Below are positions 52,640 through 62,425 of a stretch of DNA of 64,000 bases, piece after piece. The position numbers and the translations under genes were made by a program. Positions within the stretch are counted from its first letter, which is position 1; every line of letters starts with the position of its first letter. Under the pieces are notes generated by a model that did no database searches, was not told the origin of the DNA, and saw only the letters and a program-made list of their open reading frames with translations. The stretch is taken from positions 172,247 to 236,246 of the forward strand of contig JAJCXR010000050.1 in NCBI GenBank assembly GCA_029263315.1, read 5' to 3'. Source of the stretch: Acidobacteriota bacterium (GTDB lineage Bacteria > Acidobacteriota > Thermoanaerobaculia > Multivoradales > J023).

Positions 52640-55600
52640 TCAAGTGGCAGCTTTGGGCTGGCGCTCTCGGCGATAGGGATTACGCCAACCGGCGGGGGAG
52701 TAGAGCACGACGTCCCAAGCGGCTTCGGCATCGGCCTCCTTGGCGTCGCGGATGGCTTGGCGCATGCTGTCGACGGCGTCGAGCAATGAGCTGTCGAGAT
52801 CGACGAGTCGGTCACCGAACAGCCTGCTGGGCGGACGATGTTGTTGTTTCAGCAGCTCCGCCAGAGGGCGAATACACTTGGCCGCCGTCTGCGGCAGGAG
52901 GTGGGGCACCGTCACCACCGCCGGAGACCCTGCCCCATAGACATCGTGGGCAAATGCCCGCAGCCAGTCCGCCTGCCGACGGTCGGCGGCGGAACGGGGG
53001 TTCATGGCGACCACCGGCTCTTCTTGCAGCACGACCAAATAAAGATCTTCAAATGTGTAGGGGATGTCCACCGGCCGCAAGTCAACGACCTCCTCCACCG
53101 CACGACTCGACGGCGCCGCTTTGCTCAGCGGCTGCGAGCCGCTGTCCGTGCGACCGAGGCGGAAGCGACGGCCGGCGCTGGTCTCGATGACGGCGCCGAT
53201 CAAGTGCACGACCCGCTCCGGCCGCTCGGCCAGCACTTTACGAGAAGCGACCAGAGAGCCGAGCTCAGGCTCTTCGAGGATGCGCAGCTCGATCTTCGAG
53301 GCATCCAAGGGCTGCCAGCCCTGCATCGCCATATCGACACCGTGCTTCGAGTTGCTGGCGACAACCACACCGCGAGCCCTTGCGTCCGCTTCCGGCAACT
53401 TGGGCCAACTGGGGACGATGAAGGGCCCGTCGTCCTCACCCCAAGTTTCGTCGGGGGACCGCGGCAGGGTCATCTGGCGACGGTACTGCCACGATGTGGC
53501 CCTCGGTAGCTGACTGAGAACCCCTTCCCAGGCCACCTCGGGACGGTGTTGCAACTCCAAGACGCGCAGCCGTACTTTCATCGAGCGATGGTCGAGCCGA
53601 CGTCTCAAGCTGGCGACCCGAGGGTCGTCCGTCGCCAGATAGTCAGCGTAGGCCTGACGCCTATGCTGGGCCTCGATCGACACATGATCCGGCTCGATAG
53701 AGGGATGCCGAACCTGTTGCCATGGGGGCCATTGACCTAGGCGAAGGTTGGTGGCAACGCGCGTCACGGCAAGGCTGATACCGGAGACGAAGTCCTCCGA
53801 CTTTACGTCTTCGGTGGCGCGATCGATCTCGATTTCCAACCAATGGGAACCCCGCCTCAGGTCGCTGAGCTTCTGAAGAAACGCATAGCCAGCGAACCAA
53901 AAGAGGAGAAAGACAATGCTGCCCCAAGCCGGTAGATCAATACCGAGCTGAAAGCCCGTCCAGATCACGCCGAAGAGACCGGCACCGAGAATCCCACCGA
54001 TCACTGCAACCAAGGCTAGAATGGCGAGACAACCAAGATAAATACTCCAATTGTCCGCCTTCTGAGAAGCCGATTGTGTGAGCTTCGGGGGCTCTGCAGG
54101 CTTCTTCAGCACCGGAGCTTGATCCGTGGAGGGTTGAGGTGGCTTCTTGCCCTCCTCGCCGGGCGATGTCTTGCTCAGAGGCTCATCGGAGATCGGCAAT
54201 GGCGGCGAAGGGGGCGACAAGTCGCCGGGATCGACCGCTTCCTTCGTCAAATCGTAGGATTTGAAGGTCCCCGTGTGCTCATCCTTCGAACCGGCTCCCG
54301 GCGGCCCCCCCGGCACCGTGAACCCCCCGGGGCCGGCCGGCGCCTGCGGCGAGCGATGAAGCCAAGCCAGCATCGGCTCGCGACTTTTTTCAAGCTGGTG
54401 ACGCACTTGACGTGGTAGGCGCTGAGGGGGGGAAAGGGAATAGGTGGCAACCAGCAGCAGAGCCCGAACCCACCAAGGCCGCAATTCTGCAGAAACCTGT
54501 TTCGAGCCCCTTGTCAGTATTTCGTCGATCTCGATTTTGTCGATCCCGAATTGCGATGCGTCGAGCTCGAGCACCGGTGCTTCGATGCCGGCTCGATGCC
54601 AACAGCCCATGAGATCCCCAAGCCACTTGGAGGAAAGCCGAATGGCCGGATCCGAAGCCAGGCAGCAGGCCTGAGCCGTACAGCAGATCGCCTCTCCCAG
54701 TCTGTCCTCCGCTCCGGCCAACAGGTCACGGGCGATTGCGAAGAGAGCCGCCGCCATCTTCGGAGAACGCAAAGCCAGGTAATCGCCCTGTCGCCAGGCC
54801 ACCAAGCCGGCACGACGCGGCCCCAGGCGCTCCTTCAGCGACTGTGCCAGCCCGTCGAGCTTCGGAAACCGTGGATCCTGCGGCTTCCCATGGCGCCAAC
54901 TCTCGGCCGCCAGCAAGCGCAATTTCAGCTGCCACGCTTCGAGCGGCTGGCGCGAGGCGATCGCCGGTAGCCGGTCCGCCACCCATTGCAGGAAGCGGTC
55001 TGGGTGATCCTGCCACTTGGCCTCCCAACCATCGAGCACCAGATGCAGATCGATAGCTTCGGGGGCGCCGGCTCTTGCCGCAAAATCCAGTTGTTGAATG
55101 CGATGGGATGCCAGGTCGACGGCCTCCCGTTTGCGCTCGGGGGATGGTGAAATGAGCACTTGCCAATCGTCATGGGCGGTGCGGCGACTGTCGTTGACGG
55201 AGGGGACGACCTTGGTACGCGGCTCGCCCCCCAGGGTCTCGAAAAGCTCCAAGAGCTGCCGGTCCTCTTCATGCCTCGACCTACCTAGGGCCATGCCGGG
55301 CACCCCCTCCAACAAGCGATAACGGATCGCCAGCTCCACCTCCGCCCGCGCGCCGTGGCGCACCACCGAGGTCGGGTAGCGGCTGGCTTGCCGGGCGATC
55401 TCCCCTAGGGACTCAAGAGCCGTCTCAACATCCCCGGCCATGGCGGCAAGGCGAGCCATCTGCACTTTCAACGGCGGTGTGTCGAAGTGGGCTCGACAGA
55501 TCGGATTTGCCGTCGGATCCTGCGCCTCGAACTTCCTGATCGGCCCGAGGGCTTTCGACGAGCTGCCCTCCGCCATGGCGACCTCGGCGACCATGGCCAG

Positions 55601-58600
55601 AAAACGATCCCACTCGATGCCGTCCCCCATCTCAGGACCCACCGAATCCCTGAAGCAGTCTGCGGGCGACAGCACCGCCGGATAAAGGGCACGCATCCGT
55701 TCGAGACGAATGCGGATCGCCAGGGGCTCCGGTTCTTGCCAGGCTAGGAGATGGCTGGAGGGCGCAGACTCCGCCAGGTCGATCGCCCGCTGAAAGATCT
55801 CCACGGCGGCGCTGGGCTCGTTGCCCAGCCGTGCCGTGACCCGCCCGGCGAGGGCCAGCAACATGGCCTGTAACCGGCCGCTGACCTGCGGCGCCATCCA
55901 CTCGGCGCCCCGGGTCTCCCAGGCCGCGCAGCGACGCAACAGACTGTCGGGGGCCCATTCGCCACCGCCGTCGTCGTTACTGCCGACGTCGTTATCACCG
56001 CCGTCGTTGTCGCCGCCGTCATTATCACCGCCCTCGGTGCTGCGGGTGCGCAACAACAGGGCCCGTTGGCTCCATGGCGTCTCCCGCTGCTCCTCCGCTT
56101 GCTCCACCAAAGCCTCGACGGCGGCCACCAGGGCAGCCACGGTCTCCGCCGTCGGGACTTCCACCAAGGCATCGCAGGCCCGCCACAGATCCCAGGCATC
56201 CCCCGGGGCGATCTCCTGACCGACCTCGCGCCGGGCGACCAAAATCATCGCCCGGGCCCGCAGCGCCAGGTCGGCGCCAATGTTGGGCAACGCGTCGGCG
56301 TCCTCGGCCACCTCCATCCAGTGGGTCAGCCGGGTGCTCAAGTCCTGCCCGGAGGCCAAGATCCAAGTCGCCAACACCGCCGGACGCAGCGGATGGACGG
56401 TGCGTAGCTCAGGCCAGCTGGCTTCGTCGGGCACCGCGGCGGCCCCCTCCGGGCCCACCAGCAGGGAGGTCTGTTGCGCCACCCAAGAGGCATCCCGCTC
56501 GGCCAGTAGATGTTCTTCCAATCGCCGCCACCACAGATCGGCCTCGGGCAGGCCGGCCATCACCCGCAGAGCAGCGTCGAAGTCCCAGGCGTCCAGCTCG
56601 GCGGGATCCCCTTCCAGCGTGCGGCGACGCAACAGGCGGGCGGCGATCTGCCGATGGGCCTCGAGCTGACCGGGGTGGTTGCTGGCGTACGACAGCAGCC
56701 GCAAGCGCAATCCCTCGTCCACCGACAGGATACGTCGTTGCGTCTTGCCCGAGGAGGTGAAACGGCGCTCGACCCACTCCTGTTTCAACAGATCCTCCAG
56801 CAAGACCTCGAAGTCCCCGTCGTCGAGGCCGCTCACCGCCTGCAAAAGCTCTTCATCGACGTGCCGGGCGACCCCCAGGATGGGCAGCAAGCAAGCCAAC
56901 TGAGCATTGTTCAGACGGCGCAGGATACGCAGGTCGACGTAGCGATCACCACCCGCCTGCTCGATGTCCTCTGGGCTGGGGGGTGGGTCGTCGCGGGCCC
57001 ACTCGGAGTAGAAGCGCAGCTCGTAGGGATTGCAGCGTACGATGTCGGCCGGGCCTTCGCCTTGCAACCAAATGATCGAGGCAGCGCTGCCGGCATCGGG
57101 CGACGAGCGCCGCACCACCGGCTCGATGAGGTTCTCCGGCACCTCCCCTCGACGTAGGTAGGTACGGGCTTCGTCCCGGCTGAAGCCGCGCATCTCGAAA
57201 AGTGCGAGGTAAGGCCGCGGCGGCAAGTCACAATCGGCGCACTGCCAACCGGAGCCACCGGCAGCCAGGGGACGACGGCCGGCGAACACCACCCGCAACG
57301 ATGGCAACCGTTGTTGCAGAATCTCCAGAATACGAAACGTTTCGTCGACATTGAAACGGCTGTCGGCACCGGCCCGGGGTTTGGTCAGCTCTTCGCAGGT
57401 GTCGATCACCAGCACCACCGGCTGCGGCAGCAGCTCCAGGGCTTGGGCATAGATTTCGCTACCTTCGAGGAAGAGCGGATGCTCGGTGGCCCGTAGGTCC
57501 GATCCCTCCCCCGCCTCGAGGAGGTCGTGTAACTGCCGAAGGATGCGCTCCGAATCGTCGAATGCCTGGCCGGCGCTTCCCGTGCGGTCGAAAACCCTCA
57601 GCTCCTGGGCGAAGGCCCAGAGCAAGAGGCCAGGCGCCAGCCGTGGATAGTCGGGATTGAGGAAATCGAAATCGACCCGCGCCACGCTCAAGTCCCAATG
57701 CTCGACGGCCGCCAGTTGGGCCGTCAAGTGACGCACCAACATGGTCTTGCCGACGCCCCCGCTTCCCAGCAAGTGCAAGGCCCAGGGCTCGCGATCTTCA
57801 CCATCGGGCTGCCCGCTGTAGGTCCCGCCGCCTCTTCCGAGCAGACGCTCCAGGGCGGCGATCTGATCCCGACGTTCGAGGAAAGATCTCAAATGCTCCA
57901 GGTCATGGCGACGGCGGTCCCGCAACTCGAGGCGCAAGACGGCGCGGCGGATGGCCAGGTCGAGCTGAGTTTCGAGACCCCGGCTCAGCACCCTGGCCAA
58001 GGGTTGTGCGGCCTCGATCCAACGCAACGCCTTGCCCGAGGGCAAGGTCTCGACTTTGTCGTCGAGGAGATCCGCCACCGGTTGCCAAGACTCCACCTGC
58101 GGCCGGTTGCCCAACGACTTCTGCAGAATATTCTCCTGGCGAACCTCGGCGGCGGCGGCCAAGCTGGCCCAACGCCCGGTGACCTCGGGCACCGCCTTCT
58201 GAGAACCCTCGGTGGTCGAAGCCGCCACCTCGGAAATGATTCTGCCCAAGGTGAGAATCTCGCTCCACAAACGTTGGCTGCCGCCCCCTTCCAGACGCGG
58301 CGCCAGCTGACGCTCCGCGACCCCATGGGTGAGCTCGAGGAGATCCGGCGTTGAGGGTCGCCCCGGTAGCGACAGGGCGCTCTTGCGGCGCAACCAGCCT
58401 TGGGACTCGAGCTCGCCGATGACCCGATCAACCTCCCCCTCAGTGCGCCGCTGGCGGCGGGCCACGTGCCGCAACAAGGCCTCCGTCCAAGTCGGTACCA
58501 AGGCCAGCCACAGCAGAATGTCTTGGGGTAGCTCGTCGACCGTCCGCTGCCGTACTTGCTGGCGGGCCGCCAGTCTCGACTCGACCATCGCCTCCACTTC

Positions 58601-58660
58601 GGCGACGGTGAGAACCGGTGCCTTTCCCGAACCGCCATCTCCCCCTGGACCGCTGCTCAT
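52640..58660 (-). CDS. Giant membrane-anchored STAND-type ATPase with C-terminal pseudo-CHAT fold
   Basis: 2006 residues from the Met at 58660 (ATGA overlap with the CHAT gene). N-terminal ~270 residues: helical winged-helix-like region. NTPase: Walker A LLGSGGVGKTMLV (~299-306), Walker B VVLVIDTCEEL (Asp ~420). Then ~900 residues of TPR-like helices with a GGDND micro-repeat (nt ~55978-56035), a Pro-rich linker, two membrane helices (~1538-1600) and a C-terminal alpha/beta domain. That domain aligns by eye with CHAT: RVVHLIGAVIE where an active enzyme has VVHFxxHGH, and LVVLQEEPV where it has LSACET, so the Cys/His pair is lost. STAND ATPases switch on oligomerisation after ligand sensing. 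Confidence 0.82.
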   Translation of the reverse strand: MSSGPGGDGGSGKAPVLTVAEVEAMVESRLAARQQVRQRTVDELPQDILLWLALVPTWTEALLRHVARRQRRTEGEVDRVIGELESQGWLRRKSALSLPGRPSTPDLLELTHGVAERQLAPRLEGGGSQRLWSEILTLGRIISEVAASTTEGSQKAVPEVTGRWASLAAAAEVRQENILQKSLGNRPQVESWQPVADLLDDKVETLPSGKALRWIEAAQPLARVLSRGLETQLDLAIRRAVLRLELRDRRRHDLEHLRSFLERRDQIAALERLLGRGGGTYSGQPDGEDREPWALHLLGSGGVGKTMLVRHLTAQLAAVEHWDLSVARVDFDFLNPDYPRLAPGLLLWAFAQELRVFDRTGSAGQAFDDSERILRQLHDLLEAGEGSDLRATEHPLFLEGSEIYAQALELLPQPVVLVIDTCEELTKPRAGADSRFNVDETFRILEILQQRLPSLRVVFAGRRPLAAGGSGWQCADCDLPPRPYLALFEMRGFSRDEARTYLRRGEVPENLIEPVVRRSSPDAGSAASIIWLQGEGPADIVRCNPYELRFYSEWARDDPPPSPEDIEQAGGDRYVDLRILRRLNNAQLACLLPILGVARHVDEELLQAVSGLDDGDFEVLLEDLLKQEWVERRFTSSGKTQRRILSVDEGLRLRLLSYASNHPGQLEAHRQIAARLLRRRTLEGDPAELDAWDFDAALRVMAGLPEADLWWRRLEEHLLAERDASWVAQQTSLLVGPEGAAAVPDEASWPELRTVHPLRPAVLATWILASGQDLSTRLTHWMEVAEDADALPNIGADLALRARAMILVARREVGQEIAPGDAWDLWRACDALVEVPTAETVAALVAAVEALVEQAEEQRETPWSQRALLLRTRSTEGGDNDGGDNDGGDNDVGSNDDGGGEWAPDSLLRRCAAWETRGAEWMAPQVSGRLQAMLLALAGRVTARLGNEPSAAVEIFQRAIDLAESAPSSHLLAWQEPEPLAIRIRLERMRALYPAVLSPADCFRDSVGPEMGDGIEWDRFLAMVAEVAMAEGSSSKALGPIRKFEAQDPTANPICRAHFDTPPLKVQMARLAAMAGDVETALESLGEIARQASRYPTSVVRHGARAEVELAIRYRLLEGVPGMALGRSRHEEDRQLLELFETLGGEPRTKVVPSVNDSRRTAHDDWQVLISPSPERKREAVDLASHRIQQLDFAARAGAPEAIDLHLVLDGWEAKWQDHPDRFLQWVADRLPAIASRQPLEAWQLKLRLLAAESWRHGKPQDPRFPKLDGLAQSLKERLGPRRAGLVAWRQGDYLALRSPKMAAALFAIARDLLAGAEDRLGEAICCTAQACCLASDPAIRLSSKWLGDLMGCWHRAGIEAPVLELDASQFGIDKIEIDEILTRGSKQVSAELRPWWVRALLLVATYSLSPPQRLPRQVRHQLEKSREPMLAWLHRSPQAPAGPGGFTVPGGPPGAGSKDEHTGTFKSYDLTKEAVDPGDLSPPSPPLPISDEPLSKTSPGEEGKKPPQPSTDQAPVLKKPAEPPKLTQSASQKADNWSIYLGCLAILALVAVIGGILGAGLFGVIWTGFQLGIDLPAWGSIVFLLFWFAGYAFLQKLSDLRRGSHWLEIEIDRATEDVKSEDFVSGISLAVTRVATNLRLGQWPPWQQVRHPSIEPDHVSIEAQHRRQAYADYLATDDPRVASLRRRLDHRSMKVRLRVLELQHRPEVAWEGVLSQLPRATSWQYRRQMTLPRSPDETWGEDDGPFIVPSWPKLPEADARARGVVVASNSKHGVDMAMQGWQPLDASKIELRILEEPELGSLVASRKVLAERPERVVHLIGAVIETSAGRRFRLGRTDSGSQPLSKAAPSSRAVEEVVDLRPVDIPYTFEDLYLVVLQEEPVVAMNPRSAADRRQADWLRAFAHDVYGAGSPAVVTVPHLLPQTAAKCIRPLAELLKQQHRPPSRLFGDRLVDLDSSLLDAVDSMRQAIRDAKEADAEAAWDVVLYSPAGWRNPYRRERQPKAAT

Positions 58661-60942
58661 GGCGGCGGCCCCCCTGCCGCGAGCCATTGCCGCACGACGT
58701 CCTCGTCACGGGCTTCCACCAAGATTCTGACGCTCTCGGGCATGCCCAGATAGACATCGATCACGTCGGTGGCCTTGTGAAGCTCGGAAGGTATGCCCTC
58801 GATCCGCTGCCCCAACTTGGCGAAAAAAGACTCGACGAGGGGTCGCATCGCCTCGCTTTCGTGCACCAACGCCAGGGGACGGGGCTCATCGCCCTCCTTG
58901 TACTGCGACAGAAAATTCTGATAAGCCAAGCGTTCTTCCAAGTCCTGGAAGCGATCGAGAAAAACCTCGGTGGCTCGACTGTGCCCCAGCCAGTCGACGA
59001 TACGCTTGATGGTGGTCGCATAGAGCTCGCCCCGGAGGGCCCAGGTGAAGACAATACGCACCTCTTCCGAGCAACGGTCGAGACCGGCCGGACCAAAGAC
59101 GTGCTTGAGCAAATCGGTGGCCAGGTCGCTGAGCTGATGCAAGTCATCGATCAGCAGCAACAGTCGACACTTGGGACGCTCGGCCTCCGGTAGCTGGGCT
59201 CGAACCGCATCCAAGAGCGCCAGTAAGTCAAGCCGCAGGGCCCGCGCCATGGCGAGACCGGCCGGGGCATCCGCCGACGGCACGGCGGTGCTCAGCTCGT
59301 CGGGCAGATCTACAGGCTTCGGGCCGCCGAGCAGATAGTTGGTCATGACGCAGGGTCGATGGGTGACCCCGAGCTTGGTGCTGGTCACCTCCATGGACAG
59401 CTTGAGGGACTCGACGAAGTCCCGCCAACTGGTGGGTATCCCCAGCCCCCAACCCAAAGATCCTGAAACGATGCATGGCACGTGACCGGCCAAGGCCGCC
59501 CGCGACGCCAAGGTCTGCAACGTCCACGTATGACCGTAGGTCTCTCCGCTCCTGGCCCGCCGGGCGGCGTAGTCGGTCGACAGGGCCAAGATCTGCTGCC
59601 CACCGCGACGGAAAAATCGGCGCTGCACCGCCCCGTCCGCCAACAGAGCCTCGCCGGCCGCCAGGATCGGCCAACGGTCACAGAACTCCAGCCGCTCACC
59701 GGGACGCAGGAATCTAGCCAGCTTCTGCCGCCCGGCGGCCAATGGAGCTTCCTGCACCGTCATCCGTGACGACTGCAAACGCGACGACACAAACAGCGTC
59801 GGCAGGGCCCAATCGTAGGCCACCTCGGGATCGTAGGTCTCGTGTTTGAAGGCGGCCCGGCGGCCTTCGGCCGTCGCCTCGACCAGGTCATTGCCGGACA
59901 ACAGGGCGCTATAGAAGGTGCGGGCGAAGAGGCGGCAGGCGAGATCGTTGACCCGTCCCGTCATGCCCACCGCCACCGGCACGCCACCGGCCACCAGTTG
60001 GGCGGCAAAGGGAGCCGCTCCATCGCCTTGTTTCGCCGTCTGCCGGGAGGAAGCGGTTTCGCAAGCACTGAGCACGATGATCGGCAACGGCTCGGCGATG
60101 TCGCTGCGGGCACCATTCTTCAACAGCTCCAAGAGCTGCGCCGCGGTCAGAGGGGCGGGTCCGGCGCTGGCCGATGAGCACAATTGCAGGTAGGGACGGT
60201 CCGCCTCGTAGTGGCCGTGGGTCATGAAGTGCACCACCGCCGGGCGGCGCTCCGCCAGGGCGGCCTCCAAGGACTCGCTAGTGGCCTCCAGCAAAAGTCG
60301 AGGTCGCAGGTGGCGGTCCAAATCGAGGGCCTGGAGATTCTGCACCAAGGCCAGGTATTCGGCGGCGGGCCGGATGACGTCACCACGCAGCGCCTGGCCG
60401 ACGACGAACAGCACGTCCAACGGGGTGGAGGCAGGCGCCAGGGTCGCCGCCGGTCCCTCCACCCGTCGCACCAACGTGACGCCGTCGCGCAGGGCGAGGA
60501 AACCGTCCCCGTCGTGCAGCATCTCCCAGGGCAAGCGACCCAGCACGGCATCGTTGGACGACCATTGCAACTCCAGGCGCAAGCTCTGGGAGGCCACTAG
60601 CCGATCCCGCAAGGTGGGCCAGGCGTCGCCGAGGAGGACGGCAAAGAGGTAGCGTCCCATGGTGACGGTGACCGGCGATCCCGACTGGCGGGCTTGCAGC
60701 CCAGCCAGGCCGTCGATCAGGTTTTCGCCATCGGCGGAATCGCAGAGCACTTTGTGGGGCGACGCCGCCGCCAGTCCCGCCGCTTCCGCGGCGGGGGGCA
60801 AGGGGAAGGTCCAGGGTGCCGAGCCGACAAGGCGTAGCCGCCGCGACGGCGCCACTTCACTGCCGTCGCCAGCGGACAGGTAGCTCACCCGCAAGCCGTC
60901 GTCGACGGGGGACACTTCGAGGCGAACGGCCGAGGCGGTCAT
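58657..60942 (-). CDS. CHAT-domain (caspase-like) protease fused to AAA/STAND-like domain
   Basis: The protein is 761 residues from the Met at 60942, 7 bp after the upstream stop. N-terminal ~100 residues: beta-rich. CHAT domain ~125-390 with catalytic His in VVHFMTHGHYE (His242) and Cys in IIVLSACETAS (Cys294), plus the GVPVAVGMTGRV core. A P-loop-like ATPase follows: SGETYGHTW (465-473) stands where Walker A should be, with His replacing Lys, then Walker B LLLLIDDLHQL (594-604). CHAT proteases cut target proteins in prokaryotic death and defence pathways. It overlaps the giant ATPase gene by 4 bp. Confidence 0.9.
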   Translation of the reverse strand: MTASAVRLEVSPVDDGLRVSYLSAGDGSEVAPSRRLRLVGSAPWTFPLPPAAEAAGLAAASPHKVLCDSADGENLIDGLAGLQARQSGSPVTVTMGRYLFAVLLGDAWPTLRDRLVASQSLRLELQWSSNDAVLGRLPWEMLHDGDGFLALRDGVTLVRRVEGPAATLAPASTPLDVLFVVGQALRGDVIRPAAEYLALVQNLQALDLDRHLRPRLLLEATSESLEAALAERRPAVVHFMTHGHYEADRPYLQLCSSASAGPAPLTAAQLLELLKNGARSDIAEPLPIIVLSACETASSRQTAKQGDGAAPFAAQLVAGGVPVAVGMTGRVNDLACRLFARTFYSALLSGNDLVEATAEGRRAAFKHETYDPEVAYDWALPTLFVSSRLQSSRMTVQEAPLAAGRQKLARFLRPGERLEFCDRWPILAAGEALLADGAVQRRFFRRGGQQILALSTDYAARRARSGETYGHTWTLQTLASRAALAGHVPCIVSGSLGWGLGIPTSWRDFVESLKLSMEVTSTKLGVTHRPCVMTNYLLGGPKPVDLPDELSTAVPSADAPAGLAMARALRLDLLALLDAVRAQLPEAERPKCRLLLLIDDLHQLSDLATDLLKHVFGPAGLDRCSEEVRIVFTWALRGELYATTIKRIVDWLGHSRATEVFLDRFQDLEERLAYQNFLSQYKEGDEPRPLALVHESEAMRPLVESFFAKLGQRIEGIPSELHKATDVIDVYLGMPESVRILVEARDEDVVRQWLAAGGPPP

Positions 60943-60949
60943 CGTCGGC

Positions 60950-62425
60950 TCACTCCGCAGCCCCCTCGCCGTCGTCCTCGGTTGCGCGATGTTTGGCCGC
61001 CAGACCCAAGAGCTTGCTGGCCAACTGACGCCCGGTCGCCGTGCTATCACCCCCGGGCATGGTGGCAGAGCGAAAACCGGGCGGCGAGGCGGCGCGCACG
61101 GCGGCGAGGGTGCGCTGCGCCAAGGCGGCGGCACGATCGGCAAATGCCTGCCCTCCCAGCTCCTCGGTGGTGGCCTCGTCACCCAGACGGGCCCAAGCGG
61201 CGACGGCGGCGGCGATGAGACGCCGGGCGGTGTCGAGGTGGCGGGGCGGCGCCAACGGTTGGTCCGTCAACAGCCGCGTCGTCCACAGCTCCACCTGGCC
61301 ACCGGCCCGGTAGTCGGCGGCGTCGAAGAGCAGCAGCTTGGCCAGCTTGCCAAAGGGGGCCCACGACCGTTCCACCAAGACCGCCAACTCGTCGGCAACG
61401 GCCATATCGAACCGCATCTCGGCCGTGGCGTCGGCGGGCAGCTCGATGTCCACACCGCGCAGCGCCGCTTCCGCATCGAGGCCGAGATGCTGGGCCGTTT
61501 TGGCCATGCAGCGCAGCCGGACCCGCGGCGACGGATAGCGGCTGCGGCGTCGGCTCATGGTGGAGGCGGGTCCGCGCTCGACTTCGATCAAGGCCCACAG
61601 GGCCCAGGGGCCCATGAGCAGCAAGGAGCATTGATCGGCGAAGATCTCCTGACCCCAACGTCCCCACCGTTTGATGTCAGCCGCCGGGGCGTCGCCACCC
61701 ACGGCCCCGGTCGCCGTTGCGGTCTCCTCCACCGCCAGGCGGAAAGGCTCCACCAACTCCAGCTCATGCTGCAATTGGTGCCCCACCTCGTGGGCGATGA
61801 ATACCAACCACCAGGGGGCGCCAACACACCAAGGGGGCAAGCGCAGCAGTGGGATGGGAAGTTGGCCGGCGACTTCATCGAGGGCGGCCAGCGCCAACGA
61901 CGGCTCGAGCTGACGTTCCATGGCGCTGTTGCCGATCCGGGCCGCCGGCGAGTACTCCGGCTCCACGTAGGCCAGCGGCGGTGGACGCCGGGGCAAGTCC
62001 AGGGCGACGATGCGCAGATGTTCGTAGAGGGGTCGATAACAGCTCCACACCACCTCGTCCGCCGCCACCACCAACGGCGCCCGTCGATCCGGCGCGTCCC
62101 GTTGGTCGAAGCGCTCGCCAAAGTAGCGCCACACCCTTTCGAGCCAGACCACCGCGTCGGCCACTTGGCGGCTGCGCAAAAACACCTCGCCGGGCGGCGA
62201 CTGCACATCGATGGCCGCCAGCTCGCTGGCCATCACTTCGAGGCTGCCGTCCAACAGGGTGCCCACGGCCTTCAATTGGGTAGCATGACGACCGACGTAC
62301 TGGCCGTGGTCATCGCTGTCCGCCTGCCGTCGATGCTCTTGCCAGGCCCGCAACTGCTGACGCAGGTCCTGCAACAGCCAGCTCACCCGCTGGCAACGGA
62401 TCAAGTTGTGTCGAGCCGGATTCAT
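60950..62425 (-). CDS. HExxH zincin metalloprotease-like protein, first gene of the CHAT operon
   Basis: A 491-residue soluble protein. IAHEVGHQLQHEL gives a zinc HExxH (residues 212-216), and QEIFADQCSLLLMG gives Glu260 and Asp264 as the likely third ligand region of a gluzincin-like site. N-terminal ~200 residues are helical (LLQDLRQQLRAWQEHRRQ). The C-terminus is Ala-rich and probably disordered. Both zinc-binding halves intact argue for activity. It is divergent from the dehydrogenase at 62577, with 151 bp for both promoters. The family is not recognised beyond the zincin signature. Confidence 0.78.
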   Translation of the reverse strand: MNPARHNLIRCQRVSWLLQDLRQQLRAWQEHRRQADSDDHGQYVGRHATQLKAVGTLLDGSLEVMASELAAIDVQSPPGEVFLRSRQVADAVVWLERVWRYFGERFDQRDAPDRRAPLVVAADEVVWSCYRPLYEHLRIVALDLPRRPPPLAYVEPEYSPAARIGNSAMERQLEPSLALAALDEVAGQLPIPLLRLPPWCVGAPWWLVFIAHEVGHQLQHELELVEPFRLAVEETATATGAVGGDAPAADIKRWGRWGQEIFADQCSLLLMGPWALWALIEVERGPASTMSRRRSRYPSPRVRLRCMAKTAQHLGLDAEAALRGVDIELPADATAEMRFDMAVADELAVLVERSWAPFGKLAKLLLFDAADYRAGGQVELWTTRLLTDQPLAPPRHLDTARRLIAAAVAAWARLGDEATTEELGGQAFADRAAALAQRTLAAVRAASPPGFRSATMPGGDSTATGRQLASKLLGLAAKHRATEDDGEGAAE

